Positions 35,706 to 44,383 of a stretch of 64,000 nucleotides of DNA are shown here, piece after piece. Position 1 is the stretch's first letter; the number at the start of each line of letters is the position of its first letter. This DNA is from Limnovirga sp038203525 (GTDB lineage: Bacteria; Bacteroidota; Bacteroidia; Chitinophagales; Chitinophagaceae). The notes under the pieces were generated by a model, which was not told where the DNA came from, ran no database searches, and saw nothing but the letters and a program-made list of their open reading frames with translations. The DNA is taken from NCBI GenBank assembly GCA_038203525.1, contig JBBRDW010000007.1:1-64000 (forward strand), given 5' to 3'. A program made the position numbers and the translations under genes.

Positions 35706-38057
35706 TTATTCCAAAATACGCAGCTTGGCATAATTAAGCATAATCTTCTTTTCTCCGTTCAAATCAAACTTAACCGTGGCGATGGGATTGTGTTTGGCGC
35801 CTTCCATTTTTACCACTTCGCCAAAGCCAAATTTCTGGTGTTCTACTTTTTGTCCTTCCTGTAAGTTACTGGTATCGCTTGGCACAAAATCCGCTGCAGG
35901 CTTGTGTTCTATCACTTTAGGTGCAACAGGCTGCGCAGGTAAATAGGAAGGTTTTGCGTTCTCTGTTTTACGGGTTGGCGGTGCGCCGTATTTCTTTTCG
36001 GCCTGGGCGGTATTATCAAAACCGAAGCCCCGGTTCATTCTTTCGAAAGCACTTCCCTGACTGTTGAAACCCTGGTTTCTGGCACCGCCGCCTGCATAAC
36101 TTTTATCAATATACTGCCCGGGCATTTCATCTATAAAACGGCTGGGTTCGTTCTGCACCAACTGGCCAAAACGGTAGCGTGCATTTGCATAGGTTAGCCA
36201 TAAACGGTGCTTGGCCCTGGTAACCGCCACATAAAATAAACGGCGTTCTTCTTCCAGTTCTTCGCGGGTATTAATGGCCATCGCATTGGGGAAAAGTGTT
36301 TCCTCAATACCACCAACAAATACACAGCCGAATTCCAAACCTTTGGCGGCATGTATCGTCATAAGTTTTACTACATCACTGTTACCTTTATCATCATCAG
36401 CATCGGTGAGAAGGGTTATCTGCTGCAAGTAACTGCCCAGCGATTTATCCACCATTTCGCCATCTTCATTATCGGGGCTTTCAGTCCATTCTTTTATGGA
36501 ATTGAGTAGTTCCTGCGTATTCTCGTAACGGGCTAAACCTTCGGTTGTTTTATCATTGAAAAGCTCTTTAACCATATTGGTATGCTTGCCTACCTGCACA
36601 GCTACATCGTATGCATTTTTATCGGTAAGCATACTTTGGAAATAGCGGATCATCGTTACAAAATTTTGCAGCGATTCTAAGGTGCCCGCTTTAAAACCAA
36701 ACTCCGCTGCACGGGTAACCACTTCGTACATACTAATGTTTTGATCATTGGCGTAAATCACGCATTTTTCAATCGTTGTTTTACCAATGCCGCGAACGGG
36801 ATAATTAATAATACGTTTAAGCGCTTCCTCATCTTTTGGGTTTACAATAACGCGGAGATAAGCAACCAGGTCTTTTATTTCTTTGCGCTGGTAGAAACTT
36901 ACGCCGCCATAAATACGGTAGGCAATACCCATGCGGCGCAGGCTTTCTTCAAAGGAACGACTCTGCGCATTGGTGCGGTAAAGAATGGCAAAATCGCGGT
37001 TGTAATAATGGTTGCGCAGCTTTTGTTCCTGGATGCTGTCGGCCACATAGCGGCCTTCATCATTGTCCGTCATGGTGCGCACCAGCTTGATCTTTTCGCC
37101 TTCGGCATTATCCGTCCAAAGGTTTTTGGGTATCTGGCCTTTGTTTACTTTTATTACTTCATTGGCCACGTTTAAAATATTGCTGCTGCTGCGGTAATTC
37201 TGTTCAAGCTTTACCACTTTTACATCGTCGTAATCTTTCTGAAATTGTAAAATGTTTTCAATGGTGGCGCCGCGAAAACTGTAAATACTCTGCGCATCAT
37301 CGCCCACTACGCAAATGTTTTCATTCATCGCCGCAAGTAGTTTGGTTATCTGGTACTGTACCGCATTGGTATCCTGGTACTCATCAATCATAATGTATTT
37401 AAACTTGCGCTGGTATTTGGATAATACATCAGGAAAGTCTTTTAGCAGCTCATACATTTTCAGCAGCAGGTCATCAAAATCCATGGCGCCGTTTTTAAAA
37501 CAGCGGGCCGCATAAGCCGCATAAACCTGCGCAATAGCAGGGCGGTTGCTGCGCATATCTTCCTGCTGAATATAATAATCCACCGCATATTCCGCCGGAC
37601 CAACCAGCGCATTTTTTGCCGATGAAATGCGACTGCCCACTACACTGGGTTTATAATGTTTATCATCTAAATTGAGTTCGTTTACTACCGTTTTTATTAC
37701 GCTGCGGCTGTCTTCGGTATCGTAAATGGTAAAGCTGTTTGGGTAGCCAATACGGTGCGCTTCCGCACGCAATATGCGGGCAAACACGCTGTGAAAAGTG
37801 CCCACATATAAATTGCGTGCTTCGCTGTTGCCGAGTATTTTTTCAATACGTTCTTTCATTTCCGCCGCCGCCTTATTGGTAAAGGTTAGTGCCAGAATAT
37901 TAAAAGCATCCACACCCGTTGCCATCAGGTGCGCAATACGTGTGGTAAGCACTTTTGTTTTGCCGCTGCCCGCACCTGCCACAATCATCAGCGGGCCGTT
38001 AATATGTGTAACGGCTTCCAGCTGCGGCTCGTTCAATCCCTGAAAATAATCCTGCAT
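35706..38057 (-). CDS. UvrD/PcrA-type ATP-dependent DNA helicase
   Basis: 783 aa superfamily 1A helicase. Motif I AGAGSGKTKVLTTR (about 27-40), motif Ia ALTFTNKAAAEMKERI, motif II DEYQDTN, motif III VGDDAQSIYSFRGA, motif IV EQNYRSS, motif V LMTIHAAKGLEF and motif VI YVAVTRAKHRL are all present. The C-terminal tail (VEHQKFGFGEVVKMEG) is the PcrA/UvrD tudor-like domain that binds RNA polymerase. It unwinds DNA 3' to 5' in repair. Confidence 0.95.
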   Translation of the reverse strand: MQDYFQGLNEPQLEAVTHINGPLMIVAGAGSGKTKVLTTRIAHLMATGVDAFNILALTFTNKAAAEMKERIEKILGNSEARNLYVGTFHSVFARILRAEAHRIGYPNSFTIYDTEDSRSVIKTVVNELNLDDKHYKPSVVGSRISSAKNALVGPAEYAVDYYIQQEDMRSNRPAIAQVYAAYAARCFKNGAMDFDDLLLKMYELLKDFPDVLSKYQRKFKYIMIDEYQDTNAVQYQITKLLAAMNENICVVGDDAQSIYSFRGATIENILQFQKDYDDVKVVKLEQNYRSSSNILNVANEVIKVNKGQIPKNLWTDNAEGEKIKLVRTMTDNDEGRYVADSIQEQKLRNHYYNRDFAILYRTNAQSRSFEESLRRMGIAYRIYGGVSFYQRKEIKDLVAYLRVIVNPKDEEALKRIINYPVRGIGKTTIEKCVIYANDQNISMYEVVTRAAEFGFKAGTLESLQNFVTMIRYFQSMLTDKNAYDVAVQVGKHTNMVKELFNDKTTEGLARYENTQELLNSIKEWTESPDNEDGEMVDKSLGSYLQQITLLTDADDDKGNSDVVKLMTIHAAKGLEFGCVFVGGIEETLFPNAMAINTREELEEERRLFYVAVTRAKHRLWLTYANARYRFGQLVQNEPSRFIDEMPGQYIDKSYAGGGARNQGFNSQGSAFERMNRGFGFDNTAQAEKKYGAPPTRKTENAKPSYLPAQPVAPKVIEHKPAADFVPSDTSNLQEGQKVEHQKFGFGEVVKMEGAKHNPIATVKFDLNGEKKIMLNYAKLRILE

Positions 38058-38154
38058 GGGCGCAAGTTAAGTTGATTGGTTCATTGGTTGAAAACTTGAG
38101 GAATTATGTGGAAATTTTTATGGGCCGGGCTGGGGGCTCTTTGGGCATCGTTCC

Positions 38155-38173
38155 TTGCGTCGCACTCTTGTAC
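38155..38173 (+). repeat. Core repeat, left arm, class A
   Basis: Exact TTGCGTCGCACTCTTGTAC, preceded by TTTTTATGGGCCGGGC and followed by TTATTGAAGCGTAGATTGAA. The right arm is missing. Confidence 0.92.
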
Positions 38174-38262
38174 TTTTGGTTCTTGTGCGGCTTTTATTGA
38201 AGCGTAGATTGAAGCGAAGGAGAGTTTCCATACCTCAGGGTTGGTTTATAAAGCATACAATA

Positions 38263-38658
38263 TTATTGAAAAAGCATGTAAAGAAAATTAATTAAAAGGC
38301 TACCGAAAAAAAATATTGAGACCGATTTTCCATTATTAGATTCATATTTCCTTATAAGCATTTCATAACGGTTATTTCTGAAAATCAACAGGTAATTAAA
38401 GCTTAGAGGGATAGCGAAATATAGAGTTAGAAAACTTAAAGCATTATCTAATTTTTCGCCAGGAAAAATATCAAATTTTATGTCGTAAAAAATAGAACCT
38501 ACAATATGCAGTTGAATAACAGATAATATTAATCCTATATCCAGGGCCATTGCTATTGTCATATATGATAATGACATAAACTTCCAACTATCCCTATTTG
38601 CAGGGATGGATTGCATTTTCGTTATACAATCAACCCATATCTTATAATATAATTTCAT
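38263..38658 (-). CDS. Hypothetical three-helix membrane protein
   Basis: 131 aa. Hydrophobic stretches lie at about 29-52, 72-93 and 110-130. The segment FDIFPGEKLDNALSFLTLYFAIPLSFNYLLIFRNNRYE recalls a family of small Chitinophagaceae membrane proteins of unknown function. Lower GC than neighbours, in an accessory patch with toxin-antitoxin genes. Not assigned. Confidence 0.6.
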   Translation of the reverse strand: MKLYYKIWVDCITKMQSIPANRDSWKFMSLSYMTIAMALDIGLILSVIQLHIVGSIFYDIKFDIFPGEKLDNALSFLTLYFAIPLSFNYLLIFRNNRYEMLIRKYESNNGKSVSIFFFGSLLINFLYMLFQ

Positions 38659-38800
38659 AGTTGTTTCTTTACCTCGCTATTGCAAAATCCTTCTGCAAAC
38701 TGACGCTTCAAACTGTAAATCTAATTATTACCAATTATAAAATGGTTCGCTCATTTCTGCTTCCATCTACACTTCGCTAAAAGCCCAATAAAGATGTACA

Positions 38801-38843
38801 GTAAAAGAGTGCGACCACCGCCTTGGGCGGGGCAAGCTGCAAG
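38801..38843 (-). repeat. Core repeat, right arm, with a short CCGCCTTGGGCGG insert
   Basis: GTAAAAGAGTGCGAC, then CACCGCCTTGGGCGGGGCAA and GCTGCAAGTAAAG. The same outer sequence brackets MITE copy B, so this looks like an insert without the MITE. It lies just upstream of the PIN gene. Confidence 0.75.
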
Positions 38844-38939
38844 TAAAGCTGCACATTGATACAAATGTTGGGTACAACAGACACATTGTGTTTGCTGCAA
38901 GGCTACCTGAACGACTAAAAAAAATTGTAGATTTACATT

Positions 38940-39404
38940 GTGAAACAAAGATTATATATTGACACTTCTGTATTTGGTGGTTACTATGACGTAGAATTTG
39001 AGGATTTTACCATTCCTCTTTTTGAAAGAATTAAAAATGGAGAATTTACATTACTTTTTTCCAGTGTAACACAAGATGAACTTTAAAATGCACCTTTGAA
39101 TGTGAGGGAATTAGTTCAACATTTGAAAGCGGAACAAACTGAATTTTTGGAAATTACTGATGAAACGGTAGAATTAGCGACTAAATATATTTCCGAAAAA
39201 GTAGTAGGTAAAACAAGTTATGCAGACTGTTTGCATATCGCCTTAGCAACAATAAATCGTGCTGACTATTTGATTAGTTGGAACTTTAAACATATCGTAA
39301 ATGTTGAAAGAATTCGTGGTTATAATTCTATCAACATAAAAAATGGTTATAAGCAATTAGAAATTCGTTCACCAAGAGATTTTATAAAATATGAAGACGA
39401 CTGA
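38940..39404 (+). pseudogene. PIN-domain (VapC-like) toxin with an in-frame nonsense codon
   Basis: From a GTG at 38940 the frame reads VKQRLYIDTSVFGGYYDVEF, typical of a PIN domain N-terminus with the first catalytic Asp, up to SSVTQDEL, then TAA at 39084. The same frame continues with NAPLNVREL and runs to 39404 with the later acidic residues (SYADCLHIALATINRADYLISWN). A single base change (CAA or GAA to TAA) explains it. The full-length protein would be 154 aa. It would be an RNase toxin; the downstream piece alone, from the ATG at 39096, lacks the first Asp. Confidence 0.8.
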
Positions 39405-39543
39405 AAAACAATTTGACGCTGTAAAATATATGCGTCAACAAAGAGAAAAGTCAAGCGACAAGTTATCCAAAATGACTAAAACTGAAATTGTTGAATATTT
39501 CAGGAAGAAAAAATTGGAATCACAAATAAAGCCCTGTGCCTAA
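39391..39543 (+). CDS. Small partner of the PIN toxin (putative antitoxin)
   Basis: 50 aa, starting MKTTEKQFDAVKYMRQQREK, then a helical KLSKMTKTEIVEYFRKKKLE. It overlaps the end of the PIN frame by 14 bp, as is usual in type II toxin-antitoxin pairs with the toxin first. Basic and helical, without a recognisable DNA-binding domain. Intact although the toxin frame is broken. Confidence 0.6.
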   Translation: MKTTEKQFDAVKYMRQQREKSSDKLSKMTKTEIVEYFRKKKLESQIKPCA

Positions 39544-39889
39544 TAAAAGTATTTGCAAAAGTTTTTTGCAGTTAACAGTGTTGTCACCATCAACCTATAC
39601 TACAATAAAAGCCCAATAAAGATTTACAGTACAAGAGCGCGACGCAAGTAAAGTTGCACATTGATATAAATGTTGGGTACATAAAAATCCATTTTATCCG
39701 TATAATCTGTGTTCTATCATTTTTTTGCCAATTGTTCCGTGTATTCTACTCTTATGCTTTTTGTTTTATGTGCGGCTTTTTATTGAAGCGTAGATTGGCG
39801 CTGGAATTGTTGCGGACCTGTAATAACACCTGTAGCGGAGATGTATATATATTTTAACCACAATCTTTGTATCTTTAAAAAAAGAAATT
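39544..39889. other. 346-bp gap with one right arm
   Basis: Core at 39629-39647, its outer box GTTGGGTACATAAAAATCC at about 39672, then TATTGAAGCGTAGATTGG near 39781. No gene seen. Confidence 0.5.
39629..39647 (-). repeat. Core repeat, right arm, class A
   Basis: GTACAAGAGCGCGACGCAA, then GTAAAGTTGCACATTGATA. Its outer side faces a start codon, not a stop. Confidence 0.9.
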
Positions 39890-40108
39890 ATGGCTTACAA
39901 TAAAAAGGAACTGCTTTCTTTATCTGCCCCGGAAAAATTAGCGCTTGCTGAAGAGCTTTGGGGCAGCGTGGAAGAAGCATTACTGCCAGTTACTGCAGAG
40001 GAAATTGCCTTTGCTGAAGAGCGTTTAAAAATGCATGAATCAAATCCCAAAGAAGGAGCCGGCCTGAATGAATTAAAAAAATATTTTGCTCAGAAATATG
40101 GTTTTTAA
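39890..40108 (+). CDS. Addiction-module antitoxin
   Basis: 72 aa. The pattern MAYNKKELLSLSAPEKLALAEELWGS, then PVTAEEIAFAEERLKMHESNP, is that of the small addiction-module antitoxins that precede ParE/RelE toxins. The toxin start lies inside its last codons (11-bp overlap). It would neutralise the toxin and repress its own promoter. Confidence 0.85.
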   Translation: MAYNKKELLSLSAPEKLALAEELWGSVEEALLPVTAEEIAFAEERLKMHESNPKEGAGLNELKKYFAQKYGF

Positions 40109-40403
40109 ACTTGTAATAAAACCAATCGTATTTCTGGATGCAGAAGAAACTGTTGACTGGTACGAAAAAGAATCGACTGGCTTAGGAAAACGGTTTTATA
40201 ATAATTTTCTAAAAGCTTTAGAAGATATTCAATTCAAACCTTTTACTTACGCTTTTATAACAAAATCTGTACGAAGGCATATCATAGATAAATTCCCTTA
40301 CAAGGTTTATTATATCGTAACCAATGATACAATTTTCATTCTTGGTGTTTCGCATGCTAAAAGAAGCAATGCATTTGTAAAACGCCGGTTAAAGCTTTTA
40401 TAG
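40098..40403 (+). CDS. RelE/ParE family toxin
   Basis: 101 aa from the ATG at 40098; a TTG at 40086 would add four residues. ParE/RelE fold features: LVIKPIVFLDAEETVDWYEKES, LGKRFYNNFLKALEDIQFKP, then RRHIIDKFPYKVYYIVTNDTIFILGVSHAKRS. It would act on gyrase or on mRNA at the ribosome. Paired with the upstream antitoxin and apparently intact. Confidence 0.88.
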   Translation: MVFKLVIKPIVFLDAEETVDWYEKESTGLGKRFYNNFLKALEDIQFKPFTYAFITKSVRRHIIDKFPYKVYYIVTNDTIFILGVSHAKRSNAFVKRRLKLL

Positions 40404-40645
40404 ATATAGCTTGATTGAAAAATTGCATTTAGCTTTTTGTGGGGCCACTTACTTGCTTTGTTTATTACGTTATCAACATTTTTACGTTTATATATTCTGA
40501 AATTTTTAAAATCAAAGAATAAAATAGTAACAAGAAACTTATGGCAAGAAGAAAGAAAGCAGTTTGAATTGCTGGTTCTATTTGTATAGGCAGCAAGGCT
40601 GCACAATCAATCACCGGAAACGGTAAACAAATTAAAAAACATACT

Positions 40646-41215
40646 ATGCCAAGAAATAATAAAATGATACTTGCGCCGGAACAAAGTAAAGAACTGCTCA
40701 ACACATTAAAGACCCGTTTTGAGAAAAACATGAACCGTCATAAAGGGCTTGAATGGAATAAAGTACAGGCAAAACTGGATGCCGATACTGAAAAATTATG
40801 GTCGCTTAATGAAATGGAAAGAACAGGCGGCGAACCAGATATTGTTGGGTTTGATAAACCCACAGGAGCCTACATCTTTTACGACTGTTCTGCCGAAAGC
40901 CCTAATGGCCGCAGAAGTTTTTGTTACGATAAAGAAGCACTGGATGCAAGAAAAGAAAATAAACCAAAAGACAGTGCTATTAATATGGCTGCTGCTATGG
41001 GCATTGACATTTTATCAGAAGAGCAATACCGGGCATTGCAGCAACTGGGAAATTTTGATACAAAAACTTCAAGCTGGGTAAAAACACCTGAAGAGATTAG
41101 AAAACTTGGCGGTGCCCTTTTTTGCGACCGGCGCTATAACATGGTCTTCGTATACCACAACGGTGCAGAATCTTATTATGCCGGAAGGGCGTTTCGTGGC
41201 TCGCTATGGATGTAA
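40646..41215 (+). CDS. DUF4256 domain protein
   Basis: 189 aa, soluble. The family landmarks are LLNTLKTRFEKNMNRHKGLEW, MERTGGEPDIVGFD, YIFYDCSAESPNGRRSFCYD and the closing YYAGRAFRGSLWM. Function unknown; members are scattered among soil bacteria, often near accessory genes. It lies beside a toxin-antitoxin pair. Confidence 0.85.
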   Translation: MPRNNKMILAPEQSKELLNTLKTRFEKNMNRHKGLEWNKVQAKLDADTEKLWSLNEMERTGGEPDIVGFDKPTGAYIFYDCSAESPNGRRSFCYDKEALDARKENKPKDSAINMAAAMGIDILSEEQYRALQQLGNFDTKTSSWVKTPEEIRKLGGALFCDRRYNMVFVYHNGAESYYAGRAFRGSLWM

Positions 41216-41546
41216 ATTTTGTAGAGACTGGTAAATTTAAATCTGAGCCAACGCTGGTACATTAGCTGAGCAAAGCTCCGTGCAATTACCGGCCGCTCAA
41301 GAGTGCGACGCAACAGAAGTTGCACATTGATACAACTGCCGGGCACCTAAAAAGTCTATCCAAATCTGCAAACATTGTTTTGAGCTGTAATGTTAGTGAG
41401 ATAATCGCGGAAAGATTTCATCTTACATTTTTTTTTCTGGAATAACCCTAAATAAATTTATTCGTATATTCATTATTCAATTCAACCAATCAAAAGTTGT
41501 CAGAAAACCAAACAATATTGCTCATCATGATCTTAATTGCCCTTAT
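41216..41546. other. 331-bp gap with one right arm
   Basis: Core at 41296-41314 and outer box GCCGGGCACCTAAAAAG at about 41338. About 190 bp of AT-rich sequence before the next gene shows no clear promoter. Confidence 0.5.
41296..41314 (-). repeat. Core repeat, right arm, class A (5' end diverged)
   Basis: CTCAAGAGTGCGACGCAAC, then AGAAGTTGCACATTGATAC. Confidence 0.88.
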
Positions 41547-43436
41547 ATGAAAACTAAAAGAAGCTCCATTTTTTCATCTTTTATTTTTGCGTTTTTATTT
41601 TTGTTTTTTTCATCTGCATACACACCGTTTTCAAATCCTGTTACAGTTCCGGCAGCAGAAGATGTACTCGTTCAGCAGATTCCCGGCGACAATCAGCATA
41701 TGCTAATGATGGCAAACTATTCAAAGGAAAATTTTTCCGGAGATTTTGTTACGCTTTTCGTCAACAGCCAGGGCCTGGTTTTTAAAGACGATGGAAAAGA
41801 TTACGATAAAAAAAAAGGCGATGGATTGTACACTGCCTTGGTTACTGCCAACGTAAATGAATTCGTAAGAATGGCTGCCGAAAAATATGCAGCAATAAAA
41901 AAGGCCGGCGATAAACCGGTTTATTTCAACGGCCGCAGAATTGGTGAGAGCCCGGATCACGTTTTTGGTTTTGATGTTCAAAAATTCAGGGCAAATGAAC
42001 CCGTTTCCATTGCAGACTTAACCCTAGACGCCGGCTCCCCCGGAGGTTCTAAAATAACCAAGCTAAGAAATAATAGCGTGGTAGTTACAGATATAGGCGT
42101 TGTGGAAGACCCTGCACGCACCTGGAACCCCTGCGAACAAAAAGGCAATATCAACGGCCCATGGACTTTTAACACCATTATGCGGCAGCTTGCTTCAACA
42201 AGCCCTACGAACATTGCTTCAGACGAGCAGGTATCTGACTTTGTAAAGAACCTTATTAATAACTGGTCCAGCGAGCAGGTAATTAACGGCGATACCGTAA
42301 CGCCACGCTTAAAAGCTGAAAGTATAATTTTAACTCCATGGTTTAATAAAAGTGAGGCAGCCGGCGCACCGGCAGGGCAACTTGATATGCGGTTTGCGCC
42401 GTTTAAACTAACAGCAATAACGAACAGGTTTGATTTAAGAGCTGGCGAACGAAATGGCACAACATCAAACCCTGCTGGCGAAGCAAGATTTGTATTTTGC
42501 CTTATAAACCCAGATTGCACCGCAGCAATGGAAATGACCCTTATTCTTGAGTATGGAATTAACGTGGCCAATACCTGCCAGGCTAAACAGACCTGGGCTG
42601 TACAGTGGTATAATTTAAAAGATATGGCTATTGGAAGCAGTGAATATAACAGTGCATTGCAAGCTATTACGGATCAGTTTAGTTTGTGCGGCAACAATCC
42701 ATCAAAACCAAATCAAAGCTGCCTGAACCAGCTGCGTACCAACGAGACTGTTTTAGCCGAGTCTTTAGACACTACAGAGTTCAGGGAATTTGTTTTAGAT
42801 GACGCAACACATCTTTTGAAAGGCCATGCATTAGGCCAAACACCAGCCAATAAATACAACGCAAAATTAAATAACCCTGATGTTGCACGTATGGCGAAAT
42901 ATGTAAACGACAATGCAAAAGCCATAAAAGATGAAGTTAATACAGTTCCTGCGCTTTTCCAGGATTCATTCTTTTTAGGTGGGCGTTCCTCTATTACCGG
43001 CCCGGCCGTAGGGCTTCCGCCAAATGTTTATTACTGGGACGGCGGCGGTGTAAAAGGAGATGCTGCTTTTATAAGGAACAATAATGCCAGGGAGCGGTTT
43101 TCAATAAATACCTGTAATGGTTGCCATGCCGGTGAATCGCAAACAAATTTAACGCATATTGATCCAGTATTTTTTGGCACGCAGGCCACCCTCTCCGGTT
43201 ATTTATCAGGAAGAGCAGGGCGCGGCGGGGCTATCGATTTTGACAATGATCCCAACAACGATGAAATAGCAATACTCGATCCTGCATTGAGGCCCGCAGG
43301 TAATCCGGCAACTGTTACTTTTAATGATATAAGCCGAAGGGCGCACGACCTCAAGCTATTTGTTGAAACACCCTGCGGATCTCCGCTAGGCATAAGTGCA
43401 GCGTTGTTGTTTCACCCATTAAATTCTGTACATTAA
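41547..43436 (+). CDS. Large secreted protein with a CxxCH haem-type motif
   Basis: 629 aa with a signal peptide (FIFAFLFLFFSSAYTPF). The N-terminal part is beta-rich with a DDGKDYDKKKGDGLYTALV segment typical of choice-of-anchor/Ig-like repeats. Residues about 190-430 contain TWNPCEQKGNINGPWTFNTIM and KLTAITNRFDLR. Near 525 lies RFSINTCNGCHAGESQT, a single CxxCH motif able to bind c-type haem. No sorting domain. Possibly a redox or surface protein; the function is unknown. Confidence 0.65.
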   Translation: MKTKRSSIFSSFIFAFLFLFFSSAYTPFSNPVTVPAAEDVLVQQIPGDNQHMLMMANYSKENFSGDFVTLFVNSQGLVFKDDGKDYDKKKGDGLYTALVTANVNEFVRMAAEKYAAIKKAGDKPVYFNGRRIGESPDHVFGFDVQKFRANEPVSIADLTLDAGSPGGSKITKLRNNSVVVTDIGVVEDPARTWNPCEQKGNINGPWTFNTIMRQLASTSPTNIASDEQVSDFVKNLINNWSSEQVINGDTVTPRLKAESIILTPWFNKSEAAGAPAGQLDMRFAPFKLTAITNRFDLRAGERNGTTSNPAGEARFVFCLINPDCTAAMEMTLILEYGINVANTCQAKQTWAVQWYNLKDMAIGSSEYNSALQAITDQFSLCGNNPSKPNQSCLNQLRTNETVLAESLDTTEFREFVLDDATHLLKGHALGQTPANKYNAKLNNPDVARMAKYVNDNAKAIKDEVNTVPALFQDSFFLGGRSSITGPAVGLPPNVYYWDGGGVKGDAAFIRNNNARERFSINTCNGCHAGESQTNLTHIDPVFFGTQATLSGYLSGRAGRGGAIDFDNDPNNDEIAILDPALRPAGNPATVTFNDISRRAHDLKLFVETPCGSPLGISAALLFHPLNSVH

Positions 43437-43484
43437 CAGGCAGTTTTTTACAAATTTTCTTTGGGCGGCTTTGCTTGCAGCTTG

Positions 43485-43775
43485 CCCCGCCAAGGCGCAT
43501 ATGCGTCAAGCTAAGGAATACATTTATTGACCCAACAGCATTGCTACTATTCAGCTTTCGTTGCGTCGCACGCTTGTACTGTTGGTTCCCTCTGCAACTT
43601 TCACGAATCAGCCACTTATCTCTTTGCAAATGAAAGATAAGATTATTCGGCAACGCATTAATATTGAAACCCTATTACTAAATCCTTATTGCAAGACAAC
43701 CTAAAACCATTACTGGTAAACACTTTCAGTGATTTTTAACAAAAATCAGCTTGACGCATATGCGCCAAGGCGGTG
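43485..43775 (-). mobile_element. MITE-like insert, copy B (291 bp, inverted relative to copy A)
   Basis: Left end CCCCGCCAAGGCGCATATGC and right end GCATATGCGCCAAGGCGGTG; inward both continue GTCAAGCT / AGCTTGAC. It holds its own core at 43561. The 10-bp CGCCAAGGCG flanks the ATATG cores on both sides, and a matching short insert without the MITE is seen at 38801. No coding capacity. Confidence 0.8.
43561..43579 (+). repeat. Core repeat, left-arm sense, inside MITE copy B
   Basis: TTGCGTCGCACGCTTGTAC; the counterpart of 25778 in copy A. Confidence 0.9.
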
Positions 43776-43790
43776 GTCGCACGCTAGTAC
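43776..43790 (+). repeat. Core remnant next to MITE copy B
   Basis: GTCGCACGCTAGTAC: the second half of a core whose first half (CTTTGCTTGC) lies before the insert. Confidence 0.75.
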
Positions 43791-43845
43791 GCTCGGATAT
43801 TTTTTTGAGCTTTTACAAAAGGAAAGCCTGCAGGAGTTTTACCAA

Positions 43846-44211
43846 TTATATTTTCAACTCCCCTTCTCCAAAGATTTGTTGTTCATCTCTGTCTTCCATT
43901 GGTAGCTTTCGGATAAACTCATCATAACCTTCTTCATCATCATGATTGCTGTAAACGCCGTAAGCATCTAAACTGTAACCGATTAATCCATCATTGGCTT
44001 CAATCAAATAAATAATAGAAGAGTCTGACGGACTTGATTCATCACCTTCAAAGCGGTAAGTTTTTATGATTTTCAGTTCTTCTGGCTTATATACTTTGCC
44101 CTTACCTGCCGTAAAACCTTCCGGAGTCATTTTAAATTCATTATCCTGTTTGCTTACCCTCAATTTTTCTAAAATAGAAAGCAGAGAGGTCATCGTGACT
44201 GGTGTTTGCAT
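43846..44211 (-). CDS. Hypothetical acidic protein
   Basis: 121 aa, soluble and acidic. The middle KVYKPEELKIIKTYRFEGDESSPSDSSIIYLIEANDGLIGYSLDAYG looks like a compact beta domain; the tail is EEGYDEFIRKLPMEDRDEQQIFGE. I know this kind of protein only as a conserved hypothetical in Bacteroidota. An internal ATG at codon 7 is possible. It diverges from the 44384 gene. Confidence 0.65.
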   Translation of the reverse strand: MQTPVTMTSLLSILEKLRVSKQDNEFKMTPEGFTAGKGKVYKPEELKIIKTYRFEGDESSPSDSSIIYLIEANDGLIGYSLDAYGVYSNHDDEEGYDEFIRKLPMEDRDEQQIFGEGELKI

Positions 44212-44383
44212 AATTATTTTTTTTGATTCAATGTCTTATTAGTTAAACAAAATAGATGCCCGAAATTGATAAGGATAGTCGTGTTCATTCTTAAAAATAT
44301 CTGGCATCATATTTAAAGTTAGTTGTACAGAGATGTTGTGAAAATTTTAATTAAAGAATATATTTTTTAAACAAAAAAACATT

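Larger units (their letters stand above)
43437..43845. other. 409-bp gap filled by a repeat element with a nested MITE
   Basis: Begins with TTGGGCGGCTTTGCTTGC at about 43461, MITE copy B (43485-43775), then the core remnant GTCGCACGCTAGTAC (43776-43790). No gene seen. Confidence 0.75.

Noticed and set aside
38751..38948. 65-aa minus-strand frame upstream of the PIN gene
   Set aside because: It is a translation of the repeat arm and its insert, with no other support.
39096..39404. A separate 102-aa gene
   Set aside because: It is the continuation of the PIN frame after the nonsense codon; upstream codons in the same frame complete the domain.
40465..40731. 88-aa hydrophobic minus-strand frame
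   Set aside because: It overlaps the start of DUF4256 on the other strand and is a shadow of AT-rich sequence.
41547..43436. The CxxCH protein as a cytochrome c peroxidase or thiol oxidoreductase
   Set aside because: Only one haem motif and no other family motif could be recognised.
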